Shown here piece after piece: positions 16,517 to 25,818 of a stretch of DNA of 64,000 bases. The stretch is from Flavobacterium aestivum. GTDB taxonomy: Bacteria > Bacteroidota > Bacteroidia > Flavobacteriales > Flavobacteriaceae. Positions within the stretch are counted from its first letter, which is position 1, and the number at the start of each line of letters is the position of its first letter. The stretch covers positions 2,170,001-2,234,000 of the forward strand of contig NZ_CP113977.2 of NCBI RefSeq assembly GCF_026870175.2, written 5' to 3'. Both the position numbers and the translations under genes were made by a program. The notes under the pieces were generated by a model. The model searched no databases and was not told the DNA's origin. It saw nothing but the letters and a program-made list of their open reading frames with translations.

Positions 16517-17239
16517 TTATTTTTTATCCTGTAGAGCAAAGACTTTTCTCAATAGATCAGAAGTTCTCGAATTTAAGTTGGTTCTGATGTTTTTTTCTTC
16601 AACCGTAATCATTTTAAAAACACCATCTAAGGCTTTGTTAGTGGTATAATCAACCAGATCAGGATTTACTTTAGATATAAACGGGATAGTGTTGTATTGT
16701 TTAATTATAGTGTTCCAAACAACATCGGCTCCTACTTTTCCAATAGATTTTTGTACAACAGGACTAAACTTAGCATACAAAGCGGCAGATGTGCTAGATT
16801 GTAGATAAAGTGTTGCTGCGTTTTCATTTCCGAGCAAAATGTTTTTTGCATCAGTAATCGTAAGATTTTTTATAGATGATACAAATATAGGTGTGGCTTC
16901 TTTTACAGCATCTTCGGCAGCACGGTTTAAAGCAAGAACACCTTCGTCGGCTAATTTTGACAATCCCATTTTTCTTAAAGTTTTGTCTACTTTGCTTAGT
17001 TCTTCCGGCATTAGGATTTTTACGGCAGCATTTTTATAAAAACCATCAGTAGCAGTTAGTTTAGATACTTGTTCAGTAACACCTTTGTTTAGGGCTTCTT
17101 TTAGTCCGGAAGCAATGTCTAATCCGCTATTCGATTTTGTGGCGGCATTGATTTTCTCGGTTGCTTTGGTCAATATATCTTTGAATTGTGCATTACTGAT
17201 TGCCGGTACAATAAGGAGTAAGAATAAAGCTTTTTTCAT
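16517..17239 (-). CDS. DUF4197 secreted protein
   Basis: This 240-aa protein has a signal peptide (residues 1-17, cleaved near SNA-QF) and a helical mature region matching DUF4197: 'GLKEALNKGVTEQVSKL', 'KILMPEELSKVDKTLRKMGL', 'FVSSIKNLTITDAKNILLG' and 'NPDLVDYTTNKALDGVF'. It is periplasmic and its function is unknown. It is monocistronic, on the strand opposite its neighbours, with a strong terminator. Confidence 0.92.
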   Translation of the reverse strand: MKKALFLLLIVPAISNAQFKDILTKATEKINAATKSNSGLDIASGLKEALNKGVTEQVSKLTATDGFYKNAAVKILMPEELSKVDKTLRKMGLSKLADEGVLALNRAAEDAVKEATPIFVSSIKNLTITDAKNILLGNENAATLYLQSSTSAALYAKFSPVVQKSIGKVGADVVWNTIIKQYNTIPFISKVNPDLVDYTTNKALDGVFKMITVEEKNIRTNLNSRTSDLLRKVFALQDKK

Positions 17240-17472
17240 TTTATTTTAATTTTTTTCAAAAGTAGGTAAACAATGTTTACTGATGAAGAGCAATTTCCCA
17301 ATGAAATGCTAAAAAATGATAGGCTTCGTTTGTTATAATCACTTTTGTTTATTTGTTATATTTGTAATGTATTGAAATGTAGTTATTTGTGTGTTTTTAT
17401 TGATGGGATTTGAAAAAAAATCAAGAGGAAAAAATGATTTGTAGAAGGTGAAATAATTGTAATTTTAAGAAG

Positions 17473-18129
17473 ATGGATATACTTGAATTAGAGTTGTTGT
17501 CGGATAATATTCATAAAACAGAAGTTTTCTATAACGAAGTTTTGGGATTGAAAACAATAAGTAAGGAGGATTCCGGAATTTCATTCAATGCAGGTTCGAC
17601 AAAATTGACTTTCCGACCATCAATAAATGTAAAACCAGTATATCATTTTGCGTTTGATGTGCCCAATAACAAACTCTATGAAGCCTTTGATTGGATCGAA
17701 AAGAAAACTGAAATCATGTATGTAATTCCGCCCGAAAAGATTGCCGATTTCTACAATTGGAATGCCAAGTCTTTTTATTTCTATGACAATAATGGAAATA
17801 TTTTGGAATTCATAGCTCGAAATGATCTGGATAACGCCACCCAAAAAACGTTTGATGGTTCATCAATTCAATCAGTAAGTGAGATAGGGCTGGTTTCTAA
17901 AAATGTAGTTACCCAATGCGATGAACTATTCGACAAATATGGACTTACGTCTTATTCCAAACAGCCTAAACTAAATAAATTCATTGTCTTGGGTACCGTA
18001 ACAGGACTTTTTATTCTTGTAGAAGAAAACCGGGATTGGTATCCAACCGATAAAAAATCAAAATCATTTTGGACAAAAATAGTATTTAGCAATGATGGAG
18101 AAACACAAGTATTAGAAATTCCAGAATAA
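17473..18129 (+). CDS. VOC family protein, two half-domains
   Basis: This 218-aa protein opens with 'ILELELLSDNIHKTEVFYNEVLGLKT', the typical VOC entry strand and helix, followed by 'HFAFDVPNNKLYEAFDW' and 'FYFYDNNGNILEFIAR', a full VOC domain in residues 1-120. A second, weaker half follows ('SVSEIGLVSKNVVTQCDEL'). It could be a lyase or dioxygenase; metal-binding His and Glu are present in the first domain, but the substrate is unknown. Confidence 0.82.
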   Translation: MDILELELLSDNIHKTEVFYNEVLGLKTISKEDSGISFNAGSTKLTFRPSINVKPVYHFAFDVPNNKLYEAFDWIEKKTEIMYVIPPEKIADFYNWNAKSFYFYDNNGNILEFIARNDLDNATQKTFDGSSIQSVSEIGLVSKNVVTQCDELFDKYGLTSYSKQPKLNKFIVLGTVTGLFILVEENRDWYPTDKKSKSFWTKIVFSNDGETQVLEIPE

Positions 18130-18141
18130 CAGTATAACTTA

Positions 18142-18177
18142 TAACGCTCAATTTTATCTAATTGAGCGTTTTTTTTT
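18142..18177 (+). terminator. Terminator after VOC gene
   Basis: AACGCTCAAT / ATTGAGCGTT stem followed by a long T run. Confidence 0.9.
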
Positions 18178-18261
18178 AGTATCTCAAACAGGAATACTAG
18201 TAATCAATAGGGGGTAGCCGAAAACCAGCTAGAGTAGGCTTAAAGTTTAAAATGTTTAAAA

Positions 18262-19305
18262 ATGAAGAATCATGACAATCAGCCATCACCGGCTACTATT
18301 ATGCAAATTGGCTCTGGATTTTGGACCTCGAAATTATTGCTGGCAGCAGTAAGATTTAAACTATTTACTAAACTAGCCGAAAAGAAGTCAATGACGGCTC
18401 AGCAAATAAAGACCATGCTGAATCTGAAATGTACCGATATTCATTTGTATGATTTTTTAGATGCTTTAACAGGATTGGGATTTCTTGATCGGGAAGGACT
18501 TTTAGAATCAGCGGTGTATTCTAATAGTATTCATACAGATACTTTTCTGGATATAAACAAACCTGCTTATATAGGAGGAATGCTTGATATGCTGAACAAT
18601 CGTTTGTATCAATTTTGGGGTAATCTCGAGGACGGTTTGCTTACAGGTTTGCCACAAAACGAAATCAAAGCAGGTGATGATAATTTATTCGACGAATTAT
18701 ATAAATCTCCTGAGCGGTTATTGGAGTTTATTAATGCGATGGGAAGTATTCAAAACGGAAATTTTAATGCATTTGCCCAACAGTTTGATTTTTCAAAATA
18801 CAAAACCTTGACAGATGTTGGTGGTTGCGGAGCAGTGTTGTCAACGATGGTAGCAAAGTATCAGCCGCATATGAAATGTATTAGTTTTGATCTACCGGCA
18901 GTAGAGCCTATAGCAAAAGATAAAATAGCAAAAACTCCATATTCAGATAGAATTGTAATTGCAAGTGGCGATTTCTTTGCTGACCCGTTCCCAAAAGCCG
19001 ATGTTGTAGTTATGGGAAATATTCTTCACGATTGGGACGAATCAAAGAAAATGTTACTCCTTCAAAAAGCCTACGATGCCCTTCCGGAAGGCGGAGCATT
19101 TGTGGCTATAGAGAATGTAATAGATGATGAAAGAGAGAAAAATGTTTTCGGAATGATGATGAGTCTAAATATGCTGATAGAAACCGGAACAGGCTTTGAT
19201 TATACTTTTTCGAGCTTTAATAAATGGACCAAAAGTGTGGGGTTCAAATCGACATCAATTGTTCCTTTGACAGGTGCAGCAAGTGCAGCAATTGCATACA
19301 AATGA
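18262..19305 (+). CDS. O-methyltransferase family 2 (SAM-dependent)
   Basis: This 347-aa protein has an N-terminal winged-helix dimerisation domain (about 10-100, 'KLLLAAVRFKLFTKLAEK') and a C-terminal Rossmann methyltransferase domain: motif I 'TLTDVGGCGAVLS' (about 178), 'CISFDLPAVEPIA', 'VVVMGNILHDWDE' and 'LPEGGAFVAIENVID'. This is the architecture of plant-type O-methyltransferases and bacterial antibiotic-pathway enzymes; the conserved 'HDWDE' provides the usual catalytic region His. Acceptor unknown. The YCII gene follows after 16 bases and is probably cotranscribed. Confidence 0.88.
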   Translation: MKNHDNQPSPATIMQIGSGFWTSKLLLAAVRFKLFTKLAEKKSMTAQQIKTMLNLKCTDIHLYDFLDALTGLGFLDREGLLESAVYSNSIHTDTFLDINKPAYIGGMLDMLNNRLYQFWGNLEDGLLTGLPQNEIKAGDDNLFDELYKSPERLLEFINAMGSIQNGNFNAFAQQFDFSKYKTLTDVGGCGAVLSTMVAKYQPHMKCISFDLPAVEPIAKDKIAKTPYSDRIVIASGDFFADPFPKADVVVMGNILHDWDESKKMLLLQKAYDALPEGGAFVAIENVIDDEREKNVFGMMMSLNMLIETGTGFDYTFSSFNKWTKSVGFKSTSIVPLTGAASAAIAYK

Positions 19306-19321
19306 TTTAGATTAACAACTA

Positions 19322-19714
19322 ATGATTAGTCTTATGAAAGAATTTATGTTTTACATCCGAAACGAAAAAGAAGCCAAAAATTCTTTGACTGCAGAGCAAC
19401 ATCTTGCATTTATAAAAAAGTGTGAGGACTATATTGGGATTTTAAAAAACAAAAATAGGCTAATAGCAGCACAGCCGCTAATTCGGGAAGGAGTAGTAAT
19501 CTCAAAAACGAATGAAGAGTGGGAAGAAAAGAACATCGAAAAAGATACAGAAGTGCAAGTAGGCTATTATCATATTCTGGCAAGTGACATCGATGAAGCT
19601 ATCCGAATAGCAAAAGATAATCCAGAATTTGAGTATGTCTCATCAGCAAGCATCGAAGTAAGACCCATAAAGACCAAAGAAACCGAAACCGGATTTGTAT
19701 ATCCCAAAAGCTGA
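19322..19714 (+). CDS. YCII-related (DGPF-type) protein
   Basis: This 130-aa dimeric ferredoxin-like protein has 'FMFYIRNEKEAKNSLTAEQHLAF' (YCII opening), 'NRLIAAQPLIREGVVI', 'QVGYYHILASDIDEAIRIAKDNPEF' and 'ASIEVRPI'. The family includes small enzymes with a His-Asp pair and proteins encoded near sigma factors or tailoring enzymes. Start could be ATG 19322 or 19334; the second gives the more typical N-terminus MKEFMFYI. Follows the methyltransferase. Confidence 0.85.
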   Translation: MISLMKEFMFYIRNEKEAKNSLTAEQHLAFIKKCEDYIGILKNKNRLIAAQPLIREGVVISKTNEEWEEKNIEKDTEVQVGYYHILASDIDEAIRIAKDNPEFEYVSSASIEVRPIKTKETETGFVYPKS

Positions 19715-19742
19715 GTAACTAGAACTGAAGTCTCTGTAAATA

Positions 19743-19786
19743 AAAACGGTTGAGTTGCCTAAGAGAACACAACCGTTTTGTTTTTT
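19743..19786 (+). terminator. Terminator after YCII gene
   Basis: AAAACGGTTG / CAACCGTTTT stem with 17-base loop, then a T run. Confidence 0.8.
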
Positions 19787-19808
19787 TGCATTGGTTCAAA
19801 ATTGTATT

Positions 19809-19952
19809 AGGAGCTGTTCCCGCTATACACTACAAGTCCTCACTGATAAAAGTTTTTTTCTAAACCCCAAAAAGAGCTTCTTTCAGTCGCTTTTTAGGGG
19901 CAAGAAAAAATACTTTTATAAGCTCCGGGCTTTTCGTTACTATCGGGGCTAG
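19809..19952 (-). repeat. Flavobacterial structured intergenic repeat, second copy
   Basis: On the minus strand it starts CTAGCCCCGATAGTAACG and ends CAGCTCCT, matching both ends of the 9675-9755 element. The middle carries a CCCCAAAAAG / CTTTTTAGGGG-type hairpin. It occupies most of the non-coding stretch 19715-20099; the rest is AT-rich leader of the next gene. Confidence 0.65.
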
Positions 19953-20099
19953 AACTCGTAAAAGCTGATTTTTTCTGAAAACTAAGCTTGTTTTCCTAAT
20001 AAAAATCGATGTTGTCATATTTTGTGTTTTATGTTATTTTTAATGATTTTTATTTTAAAATTTATGTAAATTGCACCCTTAAATTATCATATTCACAAA

Positions 20100-23000
20100 A
20101 TGGAATTAGTTAAACCGTACGTACCAGTAAATAAAGTCCGAATTGTAACTGCCGCATCACTTTTTGATGGACACGATGCCGCAATCAATATAATGAGAAG
20201 AATTATTCAGTCCACAGGGGTTGAGGTAATCCATTTGGGACATGATAGAAGTGTAGAAGAAGTGGTAAATACCGCTATTCAAGAAGATGCAAACGCAATT
20301 GCAATGACTTCATATCAAGGTGGTCACAACGAATACTTTAAATATATGTATGATTTGCTTCAGGAAAAAGGAGCAGGCCATATCAAGATTTTTGGTGGAG
20401 GTGGAGGTGTAATCTTGCCTTCGGAAATAGCCGAATTGCAAGCTTACGGTATAACAAGAATTTATGCGCCAGATGATGGACGCGCAATGGGACTTCAAGG
20501 AATGATCAATGATTTGGTGCAACGTTCAGATTTTCCTATTGGAGACAAACTAACGAATGAACTAGATTTAATAGAAGATAAAACACCAACGGCTATAGCA
20601 CGATTAATTTCGGCAGCCGAGAATTTTCCGGAAATAGCAAAACCATTTTTTGATAAAATCATAGCCAAGAATGAAACCTCAAAAATTCCAGTACTTGGAA
20701 TTACAGGAACAGGTGGAGCAGGAAAATCATCATTGGTAGACGAATTAGTACGTCGTTTTTTAATTGATTTCCCAGAAAAAACAATCGGATTAATTTCTGT
20801 TGATCCATCCAAACGTAAAACAGGAGGAGCATTATTAGGAGATAGAATTCGTATGAATGCTATAAACAATCCTAGAGTGTATATGCGTTCGTTGGCAACA
20901 CGTCAGTCTAATTTGGCATTGTCAAAATATGTAGCCGATGCAATTCAAGTTTTAAAAGCGGCAAAATATGACATCATAATCCTTGAAACATCAGGGATAG
21001 GGCAGTCAGATACTGAGATTATGGATCATTCTGATGTTTCTTTATATGTAATGACACCAGAATTTGGAGCTGCAACTCAATTAGAAAAAATCGACATGCT
21101 TGATTTTGCTGATTTGGTAGCCTTAAATAAATTTGACAAACGTGGAGCTCTAGATGCTATTCGTGATGTAAAAAAACAATACCAACGCAATCATAATCTT
21201 TGGGATGTAAATCCGGATGAGATGCCGGTTTTTGGAACGATAGCGTCACAATTCAACGATCCTGGGATGAATACCCTGTACAAATCCATAATGGATAAAA
21301 TTGTTGAAAAAACAGAATCTGATCTAAAATCGACTTTCCAAATCACACGTGAAATGAGCGAGAAGGTTTTTGTTATTCCGCCACATAGAACACGTTACTT
21401 ATCTGAGATTGCTGAAAACAACAGAAAATACGATGCCACAGCTTTGAGCCAAGAACTAGTAGCTCAAAAATTGTATGGAGTATACAAAACTATAGAAAGT
21501 GTTTCCGGGAAAATTCCAGTAATCAATAAAGCAGGAATTGATGAAGATTCAGTATTGCCAACTGCTCTAGAGGTTGAAAAACCAGGAGGAGCAGAGAATA
21601 AAATCTTTTTGAATCTTTTACTGAATCAATTTGATAAAGTAAAAATGGACTTAGATCCTCACAATTGGAAAATGATTTTGCATTGGGACGAGAAAGTCAA
21701 TAAGTATAAAGATCCTGTGTACACTTTTAAAGTACGTCACAAAGAAATAAAAATGGCTACGCATACGGAGTCACTTTCGCATACACAAATTCCAAAAGTG
21801 GCAATGCCAAAGTATAAGGCTTGGGGTGATATTTTGCGTTGGAGTTTGCAGGAAAATGTTCCGGGAGAATTTCCTTTTGCTTCAGGATTATATCCATTTA
21901 AGCGTGAAGGAGAAGATCCGTCTCGAATGTTTGCCGGAGAAGGTGGACCGGAAAGAACCAATAAACGTTTTCATTATGTGAGTGCGGGATTGCCGGCAAA
22001 AAGGCTTTCTACCGCTTTTGATAGTGTGACTTTATACGGAAACGATCCGCATATTCGTCCTGATATTTACGGAAAAATCGGAAACGCTGGAGTATCTATT
22101 TGCTGTTTGGATGATGCTAAAAAACTGTATTCTGGTTTCGATTTAGTACATGCCATGACATCGGTAAGTATGACGATTAACGGACCAGCACCTATGTTGC
22201 TTGGGTTCTTTATGAATGCAGCTATCGATCAGCAATGCGAATATTATATAAAAGAAAATAACCTTGAAGATGAGGTTACTGATAAAATAAACAAAATCTA
22301 CAAGCAAAAAGGAGTAGAGCGCCCGCATTATCAAGGTGATTTACCAGAAGGGAATAATGGTTTGGGATTATTCCTTTTAGGAGTAACCGGAGATCAGGTA
22401 TTGCCTTTGGAAGTGTATAATGAAATTAAAGAAAAAACACTTTCACAAGTTCGTGGGACAGTTCAAGCCGATATCTTAAAAGAAGATCAGGCTCAAAACA
22501 CCTGTATTTTCTCAACAGAATTCGCTTTGCGATTAATGGGAGACGTTCAGGAATATTTTATTGCCAAAAACGTAAGAAACTTTTATTCGGTATCTATATC
22601 AGGTTACCATATTGCAGAGGCAGGAGCTAATCCAATTACACAATTGGCTTTTACGCTTTCAAATGGTTTTACATACGTAGAATATTATTTGAGCCGAGGT
22701 ATGGACATCAATGACTTTGGACCAAATTTATCATTCTTCTTCTCGAATGGTGTCGATCCGGAATATGCCGTAATTGGTCGTGTGGCACGTAAAATTTGGG
22801 CAAAAGCCATGAAAAATAAATATGGTGCCAATGAGAGAGCCCAAATGCTGAAATACCATATTCAAACTTCTGGACGTTCGTTACACGCTCAGGAAATTGA
22901 TTTCAATGATATTCGTACAACGTTACAAGCCTTGTATGCTATTTATGATAACTGTAATTCATTGCATACCAATGCTTACGATGAAGCTATTACCACACCA

Positions 23001-23552
23001 ACAGAAGAGTCAGTTCGTAGAGCAATGGCAATCCAGATGATTATCAATAAAGAACTAGGTTTGGCTAAAAATGAAAATCCTATCCAGGGATCATTTATAA
23101 TTGAAGAATTGACAGACTTGGTAGAAGAAGCCGTACTACAGGAATTTGACAGAATAACAGAGCGTGGCGGTGTGCTTGGGGCAATGGAAACCATGTACCA
23201 ACGTTCTAAAATTCAGGAAGAAAGTTTGTATTATGAAACCTTGAAACACACAGGAGAGTTCCCAATTGTAGGAGTAAATACATTCTTGAGTTCTAAAGGT
23301 TCACCAACGGTGATACCAGCAGAGGTAATTCGTGCTACCGAAGAAGAAAAACAATATCAAATTACTATGTTAGATAATTTGCATCAATGTCATGCAGTTT
23401 TGGTAAAAGATCATTTGAATACGCTTCAGGAAGCTGCTATCAAAGGTGAAAACTTATTCGAACACTTGATGGAAGCTACAAAAGTTTGCTCTTTGGGTCA
23501 AATCACCGAAGCTTTGTTTGAAGTAGGAGGGCAGTACAGAAGAAATATGTAA
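20100..23552 (+). CDS. icmF: Fused isobutyryl-CoA mutase, IcmF type
   Basis: This 1150-aa protein has three parts in IcmF order: a cobalamin-binding domain (1-150; D23-G-H25 supplies the lower axial His), a MeaB-like GTPase chaperone (about 190-500; P-loop G203-TGGAG-K209-S210), and the TIM-barrel mutase (about 580-1150; '[22 protein letters not shown]'). It interconverts acyl-CoA isomers by radical rearrangement, here most likely isobutyryl-CoA and butyryl-CoA. Substrate-defining positions are Phe611 ('RMFAGEGG') and Gln799 ('QAQNTCIFS'), the ICM choices, where methylmalonyl-CoA mutase has Tyr and Arg. It is often annotated simply as methylmalonyl-CoA mutase family. Monocistronic, with two terminators behind it. 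Confidence 0.93.
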   Translation: MELVKPYVPVNKVRIVTAASLFDGHDAAINIMRRIIQSTGVEVIHLGHDRSVEEVVNTAIQEDANAIAMTSYQGGHNEYFKYMYDLLQEKGAGHIKIFGGGGGVILPSEIAELQAYGITRIYAPDDGRAMGLQGMINDLVQRSDFPIGDKLTNELDLIEDKTPTAIARLISAAENFPEIAKPFFDKIIAKNETSKIPVLGITGTGGAGKSSLVDELVRRFLIDFPEKTIGLISVDPSKRKTGGALLGDRIRMNAINNPRVYMRSLATRQSNLALSKYVADAIQVLKAAKYDIIILETSGIGQSDTEIMDHSDVSLYVMTPEFGAATQLEKIDMLDFADLVALNKFDKRGALDAIRDVKKQYQRNHNLWDVNPDEMPVFGTIASQFNDPGMNTLYKSIMDKIVEKTESDLKSTFQITREMSEKVFVIPPHRTRYLSEIAENNRKYDATALSQELVAQKLYGVYKTIESVSGKIPVINKAGIDEDSVLPTALEVEKPGGAENKIFLNLLLNQFDKVKMDLDPHNWKMILHWDEKVNKYKDPVYTFKVRHKEIKMATHTESLSHTQIPKVAMPKYKAWGDILRWSLQENVPGEFPFASGLYPFKREGEDPSRMFAGEGGPERTNKRFHYVSAGLPAKRLSTAFDSVTLYGNDPHIRPDIYGKIGNAGVSICCLDDAKKLYSGFDLVHAMTSVSMTINGPAPMLLGFFMNAAIDQQCEYYIKENNLEDEVTDKINKIYKQKGVERPHYQGDLPEGNNGLGLFLLGVTGDQVLPLEVYNEIKEKTLSQVRGTVQADILKEDQAQNTCIFSTEFALRLMGDVQEYFIAKNVRNFYSVSISGYHIAEAGANPITQLAFTLSNGFTYVEYYLSRGMDINDFGPNLSFFFSNGVDPEYAVIGRVARKIWAKAMKNKYGANERAQMLKYHIQTSGRSLHAQEIDFNDIRTTLQALYAIYDNCNSLHTNAYDEAITTPTEESVRRAMAIQMIINKELGLAKNENPIQGSFIIEELTDLVEEAVLQEFDRITERGGVLGAMETMYQRSKIQEESLYYETLKHTGEFPIVGVNTFLSSKGSPTVIPAEVIRATEEEKQYQITMLDNLHQCHAVLVKDHLNTLQEAAIKGENLFEHLMEATKVCSLGQITEALFEVGGQYRRNM

Positions 23553-23640
23553 TATTCTATTTGTTAGTAGAATATTTTGATTTTTTCTCAAATATAAAAA
23601 ACACATTGAGTAGGCTTAATTGTTAACTCAATGTGTTTTT
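23550..23640 (+). terminator. Two tandem terminator hairpins after icmF
   Basis: AATATTCTA / TAGAATATT followed by T-rich sequence (23550-23587), then AAAACACATTGAGT / ACTCAATGTGTTTTT (23599-23640). Confidence 0.85.
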
Positions 23641-23800
23641 GGTTTATAGATAAATGGTCTTGTAAATATTTGGTAGAATCTTTATTTGAAACGATTGTGT
23701 TTTTTAGCATTTTTCGGATTTAGACTATTTTCTATAACTTAGCGAACTTCTTTCTGGCGAAGCAATTCACATGATTAATTAAAATAACAAACATCAACAG

Positions 23801-25009
23801 ATGAAAAATACCTTTTTATGCCTTTTTATATTTTTAAATAGCATTTGGGGTTATTCCCAAGAAAAACAATCGTTTCCAAAAGGGGTAATCATTGACTCAG
23901 TCAAGATTGCCAATACACTGAACGAATCCTATGCGGTTTATTTGCCAAAGCAATATGTCAAAGAAGTGCCTTCGGCAATAGTTTTTATTTTCGATCCTGA
24001 TGCAAGAGGAAAAATAGGAATAGAACCTTTTGTTTTGGCTGCGGAAACCTACAATTATATTTTGGTATGTTCTAATAATTCAAAAAATGGACCAGTTGAT
24101 GTCAATCTGGAGATAGCAGGTAGATTGTTTGATAGTGTGTCAACGGAGTTCAATTTGAATCCTTCGCAACTTTATATTTCAGGTTTTTCTGGTGGAGCAA
24201 GATTAGTGAGTGGTATTGCTGTGTCTTCAACAGCTTTTGAAGGAGTAATTGCATGTGGAGCTTCTTTTAATGAGTTAGATAAGTTTGCTTTGCAGGAAGG
24301 TACTTTTTCCTATGTGGGGATAGTGGGAGACAGGGATATGAATTATCAGGAGATGATTGGAAATAAAGAATGGTTAGATGTAATGATGGTAAAAAATACT
24401 CTATTTGTTGATCATCAAGAGCATGCTTGGCCTTCACAGAAACAAATGCTTCGGGCTTTTGATTGGTTAGAAATACAGGCTTTTAAAAAGAATATCCGAA
24501 AGTCTAACGAAAGTACCATTAAGAGAATCTATGATGAGAATTTAAAAATTGCCGATAGCTTAAAAGGGAAAAATGAATTGATTTCGGCCGTTGATGAATA
24601 TGAAAGATGCAATGAAATTTATGGTAATAAAAAGGATAGCGAGATAAAATCGATTATTGAAGCAATAAAAAACGGCAAAGAATATAAGAGTCAAATAAGA
24701 GTAAGAGGTGAAATAATAGCTCTGGAAAATAAAACTACTAGTCTATTTTTAGATCAATTGGATAATGAATTGAAAGTGGCGAAAAGTGAGAACGACTTTA
24801 AATTTTGGAAAACAGAATTAAAAAGGTTGAAAGAGAAGAAGATGAAAAGTAATGATGTTGCAATTAAAAGTATGGTTGATAGATTGTATTCTATGATTAA
24901 TGCTTCGGTTTATGGAGCAGCTCAAGAAAGTAAAAGAAATTTTCAAAATGATAAATTGGCTTACTGCAAGGAACTTGAAAAAGTTATTCATAGTATCGAA
25001 ATAAATTAA
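23801..25009 (+). CDS. Secreted alpha/beta hydrolase-like protein
   Basis: This 402-aa protein has a signal peptide (1-19) and an alpha/beta hydrolase domain over residues 20-230: 'PSAIVFIFDPDARGK' (strand and oxyanion turn), nucleophile elbow 'ISGFSGGARL' (Ser about 129), acidic 'GIVGDRDMNY' and His in 'FVDHQEHAWPS'. This resembles feruloyl-esterase/PHB-depolymerase-type folds. Residues 235-400 form a lysine-rich helical tail without known motif. Periplasmic or exported; substrate unknown. Confidence 0.8.
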   Translation: MKNTFLCLFIFLNSIWGYSQEKQSFPKGVIIDSVKIANTLNESYAVYLPKQYVKEVPSAIVFIFDPDARGKIGIEPFVLAAETYNYILVCSNNSKNGPVDVNLEIAGRLFDSVSTEFNLNPSQLYISGFSGGARLVSGIAVSSTAFEGVIACGASFNELDKFALQEGTFSYVGIVGDRDMNYQEMIGNKEWLDVMMVKNTLFVDHQEHAWPSQKQMLRAFDWLEIQAFKKNIRKSNESTIKRIYDENLKIADSLKGKNELISAVDEYERCNEIYGNKKDSEIKSIIEAIKNGKEYKSQIRVRGEIIALENKTTSLFLDQLDNELKVAKSENDFKFWKTELKRLKEKKMKSNDVAIKSMVDRLYSMINASVYGAAQESKRNFQNDKLAYCKELEKVIHSIEIN

Positions 25010-25214
25010 AAAAAGATATTGGTCTTGGATTGTTTTTATGTATTTGATTTACAGATTGTTGTTGGTGTTTCTTCTATGTGAGTATTAAAAATTAGTTACT
25101 GATTTTATGGTTTTTATCATAAAATTTAAATTAAATACATAATTTTTTGAATGATTCTAGAGATTTGGCTTGATTTTTGGAATACCTTTGTAGAACTTAA
25201 AAATTAAATTTATT

Positions 25215-25748
25215 ATGAAAAAAATAATTACACTTTTGGCGGTTATCGGAATGTTCGCTTTTCAGGGATGCACAGGGCCAGAAGGACCTCCAGGACCTCC
25301 GGGTTATGATGGTAAAGATGGGTTGATTGCTGAAGTTTTTGAACTGAAAAATATTAGTTTTGTAAATGATCCTATGGATGTTCCTGATAAAGGTTATTTT
25401 ATTTATCAAAAATTAGTCCCTAAAATATTAGACGCAGATCAAATTTTAATTTACCGTTTATCGGATTTAATTGATTCAAATACACCAGTGTGGCAATCAA
25501 TTCCAAGAACGCTTTTTTTACCACAAGGAGAGTTAGATTATGATTTTGATTTTAGTAAAGAGGATTTTACTATATACGCGGGAGGAACTTATAATTTAGG
25601 ATTGACCCCTGATTTGATAAATAATCAAACTTTTAGAATTGTAATTATCCCGGGATATTTCTCTAAAGCAATCGATAAGAATAATTATCAAGCTGTTGTA
25701 AAAGCTTTAAATATTGATGAAAATCAAGTTCAAAAAATCGATTTTTAA
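25215..25748 (+). CDS. Lipoprotein with short collagen-like stretch
   Basis: This 177-aa protein has a lipoprotein signal with lipobox 'FQGC' (Cys about residue 19), immediately followed by five Gly-X-Y triplets ('GPEGPPGPPGYDGKDG'), then a compact mixed domain containing 'DADQILIYRLSDLIDSNTPVW' and 'DFDFSKEDFTIYAGGTY'. Such collagen-like lipoproteins occur widely in Bacteroidota; function unknown. A hairpin terminator follows. Confidence 0.85.
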   Translation: MKKIITLLAVIGMFAFQGCTGPEGPPGPPGYDGKDGLIAEVFELKNISFVNDPMDVPDKGYFIYQKLVPKILDADQILIYRLSDLIDSNTPVWQSIPRTLFLPQGELDYDFDFSKEDFTIYAGGTYNLGLTPDLINNQTFRIVIIPGYFSKAIDKNNYQAVVKALNIDENQVQKIDF

Positions 25749-25767
25749 TAAATTACTTAATAAGCAT

Positions 25768-25803
25768 AAAAAAAAGGAAATCGAGAGATTTCCTTTTTTT
25801 ATT
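25768..25803. terminator. Bidirectional terminator
   Basis: AAAAAAAGGAAATC / GATTTCCTTTTTTT hairpin between two convergent genes; it serves both. Confidence 0.88.
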
Positions 25804-25818
25804 CAATATTTTAAAAAG

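Noticed and set aside
17240..17472. Possible small gene between the divergent DUF4197 and VOC genes
   Set aside because: No ORF with a plausible start or composition; the sequence is AT-rich promoter DNA.
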